DNA from: Thermosediminibacter litoriperuensis
Lineage (GTDB): Bacteria > Bacillota > Thermosediminibacteria > Thermosediminibacterales > Thermosediminibacteraceae
Direction of reading: 5' to 3'
Length of the DNA: 36,250 nucleotides
Assembly (NCBI RefSeq): GCF_008124715.1
Contig: NZ_VNHO01000022.1
Coordinates: forward strand, 1 to 36,250
The notes under the pieces: model-generated
What the model was told of the DNA's origin: nothing
The model's database searches: none
What the model saw: the letters and a program-made list of their open reading frames with translations, nothing else
Shown here: piece by piece, positions 32,054 to 36,250 of the stretch
Numbering within the stretch: position 1 is the stretch's first letter
Layout of the letters: each line of letters starts with the position of its first letter
Made by a program: the position numbers and the translations under genes

Positions 32054-32066
32054 TAATTTTGTACCT

Positions 32067-32096
32067 AACGCTGGTTTTCCAGCGTTTTATTTTTTT
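32067..32096 (+). terminator. Rho-independent terminator of the tRNA cluster
   Basis: AACGCTGG-TTTT-CCAGCGTT stem-loop followed by TTATTTTTTT, 13 nt after the last CCA. Confidence 0.92.
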
Positions 32097-32366
32097 CGCG
32101 CGATCGCCGGTTTTTTTCAATACTATATTGAAATTATCGCCTGATATTGCTAAAATAAAAAGGAATCCGCTAAATATTAGGCGTATGCCGAATTTTAGGC
32201 AGAGATGTTGCCAAAAGAGTCTTATGTGGTAGAAAAATCTTAACATAAATAAAATAAAATAAATGGTAGAAATTTTGTAATATTAAATATATAACCATTA
32301 TATAATTGATGAGGGGGGATCGGTTATCTTAAAAACGTTAAAAAATAATCGAGAAGGAGGATTAGA
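32097..32366. other. AT-rich spacer ahead of the NhaC gene
   Basis: No gene recognised. It holds a small inverted repeat (TTCAAT-N5-ATTGAA, 32116-32132) and a TATAAT (32301-32306) that may be the -10 box of the antiporter gene, though no well-spaced -35 is evident. Confidence 0.35.
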
Positions 32367-34043
32367 GTGAGGATAAGCAAAGGACTTGTCTGGTGTGTTG
32401 TAATTTTGCTTATACTTTCTTTTGCAATTCCGGTTTTCGGAGACGGGGATCAGAAGGAGGAAAAACCCGAGCACTATGGGTTCTTGTCACTGCTTCCGCC
32501 GGTGATAGCCATCAGCTTGGCGATGATCACGAAAGAAGTGCTGAGTTCCCTGGTGATCGGTATTATGGTGGGCGCCATGATTCTTACCGGAGGAAACGTG
32601 ATTGAGGCTTTTAAGAAGGCTATTGAGACCCTGATTAACACCGCCGGCGACCCATCCTGGAACTTCAGGGTGCTCATTTTCACGGCGCTCCTGGGTTCTA
32701 TAATAGGCGTAATTTCCAGGGCGAACGGCCCACAGGCCTTCGGGCGCTGGGCCGAGAAAAACATAAAGAGCAGGAGCCTGTCGCTTTTCATAACTTGGCT
32801 CCTGGGAGTCTTGATATTCATGGATGACTACTTCAACTGCATGACCGTGGGTACAGCCCTCAGACCTGTAACTGACAGATTCAGGGTCTCCAGGGCCAAG
32901 CTCTCGTTCATAATCGATTCGACGGCAGCGCCCGTATGCACTCTTGTACCTGTTTCCACATGGGTTGCCTATGTGGCGTCCCTCATGATGCCGCTTTTCG
33001 AGCAGTATAAGCTGAACCTGAACCCCTACACCGTATACATGCAGATGCTCCCTTACGATTTTTACCCGTGGCTCATAGTACTGATGGTTCTGGTTACGTC
33101 GTTTACCAACCTGGAATACGGACCTATGGTCCGATCGGAACGCAGGGCTCTTTCCGGTGAAGGCCTCTGGGACACCAGTATAATGAAGATACCCCCGGGG
33201 GACGAATTTGAGAGTATGGAAAAGTCTGAAAAAGGCTCCGCGATAGACATGGTCGGTCCGTTGGTAGGATTGATAGTAATAATGTTGCTGTGTATGGCTT
33301 ACAGCGGCGGGTTTTTTGAAGGTAAAACAGGCTTTTTCGAGGCGGTGATGAATTCCGATTCGGCCACAGCTCTTGTCTGGGGCGCTACGATAACCCTGAT
33401 CCTGACGGCTGTTTTCTATTCGATTCGAGGTGTTGTGCGATTGAAGGATTCTATGGAAGCGGTTATACAGGGAGCCAAGTCGATGATGGTGGCGCTCTTC
33501 ATCCTATCCCTGGCCTGGACTATAGGCAGCATATGTAAAGAAGTAGGAACGGGTATATATGTTTCCAGTATCATGTCCGAAACCTTCCCCGCATGGGCCG
33601 TGCCTTTCACCATATTCGTATTGACCGCTTTCATAGCGTTTTCCACTGGGACTTCTTGGGGCACTTGGGCCATAATGATCCCGATAGCCATACCTCTGGC
33701 GGTGGCGATGAAGATAAACATACTGGCGTGCATAGCGGCGGTGCTCTCCGGAGGCGTTTTCGGGGACCACTGTTCTCCGATTTCGGATACAACCATCATG
33801 TCTTCAACCGGCGGTGCATGTCCGCATATAGAACACGTAAACACTCAGCTGCCCTACGCCCTAACCGCGGCGGTAACCTCTGCTATAGGATTTTTGATTT
33901 TAGGGTTCTTTGACCATCCGATGGTCGTATGGTTGATCACCATAGTGATGTTCTTTGTCGTTGCTTATATTATGCACAAGGTGTGGGGCAGAGAGACCAT
34001 CGACGAACCTCAGAAGACTTTGCCGGCCGGCCGCGATTTATAA
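32367..34043 (+). CDS. NhaC family Na+/H+ or organic-anion antiporter
   Basis: A 558-aa membrane protein with about 12 helices and an N-terminal hydrophobic segment that may be a cleaved signal or first helix. It has the NhaC/ArcD-type motifs MDDYFNCMTVGTALRPVTD and GDHCSPISDTTIMSSTGGACPHIEHVNTQ (split at the GDHCSPISDTTI box). NhaC proteins exchange Na+ for H+ or, in MleN-type members, malate/lactate; some clostridial relatives carry amino acids. GTG start with GAGAAGGAGGATT upstream. Transcribed alone and followed by a long hairpin. Substrate unknown. Confidence 0.87.
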   Translation: MRISKGLVWCVVILLILSFAIPVFGDGDQKEEKPEHYGFLSLLPPVIAISLAMITKEVLSSLVIGIMVGAMILTGGNVIEAFKKAIETLINTAGDPSWNFRVLIFTALLGSIIGVISRANGPQAFGRWAEKNIKSRSLSLFITWLLGVLIFMDDYFNCMTVGTALRPVTDRFRVSRAKLSFIIDSTAAPVCTLVPVSTWVAYVASLMMPLFEQYKLNLNPYTVYMQMLPYDFYPWLIVLMVLVTSFTNLEYGPMVRSERRALSGEGLWDTSIMKIPPGDEFESMEKSEKGSAIDMVGPLVGLIVIMLLCMAYSGGFFEGKTGFFEAVMNSDSATALVWGATITLILTAVFYSIRGVVRLKDSMEAVIQGAKSMMVALFILSLAWTIGSICKEVGTGIYVSSIMSETFPAWAVPFTIFVLTAFIAFSTGTSWGTWAIMIPIAIPLAVAMKINILACIAAVLSGGVFGDHCSPISDTTIMSSTGGACPHIEHVNTQLPYALTAAVTSAIGFLILGFFDHPMVVWLITIVMFFVVAYIMHKVWGRETIDEPQKTLPAGRDL

Positions 34044-34052
34044 AGCCGGAAA

Positions 34053-34079
34053 GGGGATTTCTCCTCGGGAGGAATCCCC
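34053..34079 (+). terminator. Hairpin terminator of the NhaC gene
   Basis: A 12-bp stem (GGGGATTTCTCC with GGAGGAATCCCC in the transcript order, one G-U pair) with a 3-nt loop, followed by only a weak T-rich tail. Confidence 0.65.
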
Positions 34080-34146
34080 CTATTAGTTTTAGGTATGGCC
34101 AATACAAAAGTGTTGTACTCGAAAATTGGCAAAAAATAAAAAATCT

Positions 34147-34175
34147 TTGACGTGCATAGAACGTTGTGTTATATT
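34147..34175 (+). promoter_or_regulatory. Promoter of rex with overlapping inverted repeat
   Basis: TTGACG, 17 nt, TATATT. TGTTA (34167-34171) and TAACA (34185-34189) flank the -10 region; this could be an operator, although the 13-nt gap is longer than a standard Rex site. Confidence 0.6.
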
Positions 34176-34210
34176 ATATCTATGTAACAGTTTATAATCA
34201 GGGGGATATT

Positions 34211-34882
34211 ATGGCATCCGATGAGGTTAAAAAGGTATCGCTTGCCGTAATTAGGAGGCTTCCCAAATACCATAAATGCCTGGGCGAACTTTTGCAAAAG
34301 AATGTTGAAAGGGTTTCGTCCCAGGAGCTGGGGCGTATCCTTGGGTTTACAGCATCTCAGGTCAGGCAGGACTTAAACAACTTTGGAGAATTCGGTCAGC
34401 AGGGTTACGGCTACAATGTCGAACAGCTGTATAACGAGATTGCGAAAATTCTAGGTCTAAATACGGAACACAAGATGGTGATAGTAGGAGCCGGTAAACT
34501 GGGGCAGGCCCTTGCCGGTTATGGTGATTTCGAGCGACACGGTTTTAAAATTCTGGCTCTGTTTGATGTAAATCCCAATCTCATCGGAAGCAGTATCCGC
34601 GGCGTTCCTGTGCACGACATGAAGGATATAATTTATTTTATAAATGAAAACGAAGTAGACATTGCGGTGATCACTGTGCCTCGTGAAAACGCCCAGGAGG
34701 TAGCGGACACTCTGAGCCAAACCTTGATAAAAGGGATTTGGAATTTCGCCCCCGTCGAAGTTAAAGCCGGTCCCGGGGTGATCGTCGAAAACGTGCACCT
34801 CCTCGACGGCCTTTTAACTTTGAGTTACAGGATGAACGAGAGCAGGCTGACGCAAAAATTAAAAAAAATTCATGAAGAATAG
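34211..34882 (+). CDS. rex: Redox-sensing transcriptional repressor Rex
   Basis: Senses the NADH/NAD+ ratio and represses fermentation and respiration genes when NADH is low. The 223-aa product has an N-terminal winged helix (VIRRLPKYHKCLGELL; VSSQELGRILGFTASQVRQDL) and a Rossmann domain with VIVGAGKLGQALAGY, ALFDVNPNLIGS and the C-terminal swap helix (YRMNESRLTQKL). The frame extends 15 codons upstream into the promoter; the start is the ATG behind CAGGGGGATATT. It is transcribed alone. Confidence 0.95.
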   Translation: MASDEVKKVSLAVIRRLPKYHKCLGELLQKNVERVSSQELGRILGFTASQVRQDLNNFGEFGQQGYGYNVEQLYNEIAKILGLNTEHKMVIVGAGKLGQALAGYGDFERHGFKILALFDVNPNLIGSSIRGVPVHDMKDIIYFINENEVDIAVITVPRENAQEVADTLSQTLIKGIWNFAPVEVKAGPGVIVENVHLLDGLLTLSYRMNESRLTQKLKKIHEE

Positions 34883-34890
34883 AAAAATTT

Positions 34891-34930
34891 CCCCCGCTAT
34901 GGTAAAATTATAGCGGGGGTTTAACTTTTT
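34891..34930 (+). terminator. Rho-independent terminator of rex
   Basis: CCCCCGCTA and TAGCGGGGG enclose a short loop containing TAAAAT, followed by TTTAACTTTTTT. Positions are within one base. Confidence 0.88.
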
Positions 34931-34949
34931 TGTGGGAGTGAGGCCGGCG

Positions 34950-35900
34950 ATGAGGGAGAAGGTTTTATTGGCTGTACTGCTCATTTTTTCTTTTGTTATT
35001 TTGACCGGCTGTAAAAGCGGCCCCGGAATCACTATCGAAAACAATAACAATATGGTTTACAATTCCAGGATATCGGGAGCAAATGAAATCGACAAAGTAA
35101 TTGTGTACTATTTTAAAGACGGTTTCCTGGTACCCGTGACGCTTACCGCCGAAGCCGGCGGAGAACCGGCCAAAACCGCTCTTTCAAATCTTTTTTCCTT
35201 CGATGCTCCGAAGCCCTTTGAAAACATGCTTCGGGAGGTCAGGTTGATCAACTTCGATGTGGCCGACGGCCTTGCAGTACTCGATGTATCAAAAGAATTT
35301 TTAAAAGGCGAGGTGCAGCTGAAAAAGCTCCAGATCGTATTTACCCTCACCGAATTCCAAGATATAACCGGGGTTAGGATATCGGTCGAGGGAGAGCCCT
35401 TTGAAGAGGATTTTGAACGCCCGGAGCTGATCAACGAAACGCCTTCGCAGGATACAGCCGCTGAAATTTCCACCGTTACCGTATATTACGCTGATAAGGA
35501 TCGCAATTACCTGGTACCCGTGACGTATGCAATAAAAAATCCGAACCTTTCAACGGAAGAAAAGGCCAGTTACGCCCTGGCCAGACTTCTCGAGGGGCCG
35601 GGACCGGATAAAAAGCTGGGAAGGATATTCCCCGACAATGTGACCCTGAAGAATTTTTATATAAGAGATACTATAGCTTATGTCGATGTCGGCAAGGACC
35701 TCCTGCTGGACCTGCTGGACGAGAGCCACCTAGAAAAAATTGCTGTGGAATCCGTAGTTCAGACGCTAACATCCATAGAGGGCGTCGAAAAAGTGCAGTT
35801 TTTGATAGACGGTAAGGTGATGGGATCGATAGCCGGGCATGTCAACATAGGCGAGCCTATAAGCCGCATTCACTGGATAAATTTGATAAGCACCGAATGA
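34950..35900 (+). CDS. GerMN-domain lipoprotein (sporulation/germination protein GerM-like)
   Basis: A 316-aa lipoprotein: signal with lipobox ILTGC (Cys21), then two tandem GerMN repeats. Each repeat begins with a strand of the type VIVYYFKDGFLVPVT / VTVYYADKDRNYLVPVT and contains AVLDVSKEFL / AYVDVGKDLL. In Bacillus, GerM is needed for sporulation and germination and assembles in the mother-cell/forespore channel. The frame allows a GTG six codons earlier; the ATG is preferred because GTGAGG lies ahead of it. It follows the rex terminator. Confidence 0.88.
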   Translation: MREKVLLAVLLIFSFVILTGCKSGPGITIENNNNMVYNSRISGANEIDKVIVYYFKDGFLVPVTLTAEAGGEPAKTALSNLFSFDAPKPFENMLREVRLINFDVADGLAVLDVSKEFLKGEVQLKKLQIVFTLTEFQDITGVRISVEGEPFEEDFERPELINETPSQDTAAEISTVTVYYADKDRNYLVPVTYAIKNPNLSTEEKASYALARLLEGPGPDKKLGRIFPDNVTLKNFYIRDTIAYVDVGKDLLLDLLDESHLEKIAVESVVQTLTSIEGVEKVQFLIDGKVMGSIAGHVNIGEPISRIHWINLISTE

Positions 35901-35923
35901 AAACCGGATTTAAAAATCCGGTT
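35901..35923 (+). terminator. First hairpin after the GerMN gene
   Basis: AACCGGATTT and AAATCCGGTT form a near-palindromic stem directly behind the stop, without a T-run. The stronger terminator follows about 13 nt later. Confidence 0.45.
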
Positions 35924-35935
35924 CAGCTTGTAGAC

Positions 35936-35976
35936 AAAGCCGCTTTTAGGTTATGCATCCTAAAAGCGGCTTTTTG
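35936..35976 (+). terminator. Strong terminator between GerMN gene and transposase
   Basis: AAAGCCGCTTTTAGG and CCTAAAAGCGGCTTT form a 15-bp stem with an 8-nt loop, then TTTTTGTT. The stop codon of the convergent transposase frame lies within the 5' arm. Confidence 0.88.
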
Positions 35977-36250
35977 TTGAAGGCGAAGAAAATTTTTAAG
36001 AAAAACGAATGTAAAGCGGGGACTGTTGGCGGAAACGTTCCCCGTCTTTTCTTCCATAAAGCCAGCTTTTTTAAATTCATGCATGCGAAAAGAAGCGTGA
36101 GGTAATGTCCGACTTTCCTCAAGCCTCGTAGATTTGTATAGCGCATGCCATGCTTTTCCTTCGCATCGGCAAATACCCGCTCGATGGTCTGGCCGCGCAT
36201 TTTGTATAGTTCTTTACCCCATTGGGTGTGTCTTATATCTTCCGCTTTTT
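35946..36250 (-). mobile_element. IS transposase C-terminus (IS1182-like), cut by window end
   Basis: The minus-strand frame is open to the window edge: beyond the internal Met it continues upstream through KAEDIRHTQWGKELYK. The core RGQTIERVFADAKEKHGMRY, then TNLRGLRKVGHYLTLLFACMNLKKLA, is the C-terminal DDE-transposase block (catalytic Glu in ERVFADAKEKHG) of IS1182-like elements. The rest of the gene and the far end of the element lie outside. Its stop falls inside the neighbouring terminator hairpin, so I cannot define the near inverted repeat. Confidence 0.75.

Overview
The window reads as the chromosome of an anaerobic, spore-forming, amino-acid-fermenting Firmicute, plausibly a thermophilic member of the Clostridia (Thermosediminibacter/Thermoanaerobacter-like). 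This is inferred from gene content: sporulation genes (cwlD, a GerMN lipoprotein), Rex, rubrerythrin, Fe-S serine dehydratase, selenium-type molybdenum-enzyme maturation genes, strong Shine-Dalgarno sites and frequent TTG/GTG starts. I ran no database search, and genus-level placement is a guess.

Layout. (1) 1-1.4 kb: an orphan carbohydrate-type ABC ATPase on the minus strand. (2) 1.6-6.8 kb: a serine/threonine catabolic operon (YheO/DauR-type regulator, RidA, threonine ammonia-lyase, serine dehydratase beta and alpha, DAACS symporter). (3) 6.8-13.9 kb: unlinked housekeeping genes (MtnA, mannose-1-P guanylyltransferase, CapA, DHA2 efflux pump, CwlD, signal peptidase, rubrerythrin). (4) 14.0-19.9 kb: a molybdenum block: ModE-like regulator, palindromic operator, ModA, ModB (no ModC), MoeA-like protein, YqeC, MobA-like transferase, XdhC, YqeB. 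The YqeB/YqeC pair marks the selenium-dependent molybdenum hydroxylase system. (5) 20.0-31.6 kb: the most interesting region, two divergent units around a 477-bp control region. Minus strand: a histidine ammonia-lyase homologue lacking the MIO-forming Ala-Ser-Gly, then a BCCT betaine transporter. Plus strand: a YfcC-family transporter, a three-subunit molybdenum hydroxylase, a divergent urocanase and an AraC regulator. (6) 31.7-32.1 kb: tRNA-Ala, tRNA-Val and tRNA-Ala behind a near-consensus promoter, with a stray tRNA 5' fragment. (7) 32.4-35.9 kb: NhaC-type antiporter, Rex, GerMN lipoprotein. (8) 35.9 kb to the end: an IS transposase C-terminus running off the window.

Main interpretation. 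Region 5 is best read as an ergothioneine catabolic island. BCCT carriers move trimethylammonium compounds. Ergothionase is a lyase of the HAL superfamily that eliminates trimethylamine from ergothioneine to give thiourocanate. Thiourocanate hydratase is a urocanase homologue. The known five-step aerobic pathway continues with a thiohydantoin desulfurase and two hydrolases; none is in this window. In their place sits a molybdenum hydroxylase, beside a complete-looking Se/Mo-cofactor maturation set. That suggests an undescribed anaerobic variant in which a (possibly Se-dependent) molybdoenzyme handles an ergothioneine-derived imidazole or thiohydantoin. The enzyme families and the missing MIO triad are visible in the sequence; the ergothioneine assignment rests on family knowledge and context; the role of the molybdoenzyme is inference. 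Hand counts on single 60-base lines show region 5 up to the urocanase as markedly AT-rich (about 33-35% GC) against 60-70% in the adjacent maturation block, which fits separate acquisition.
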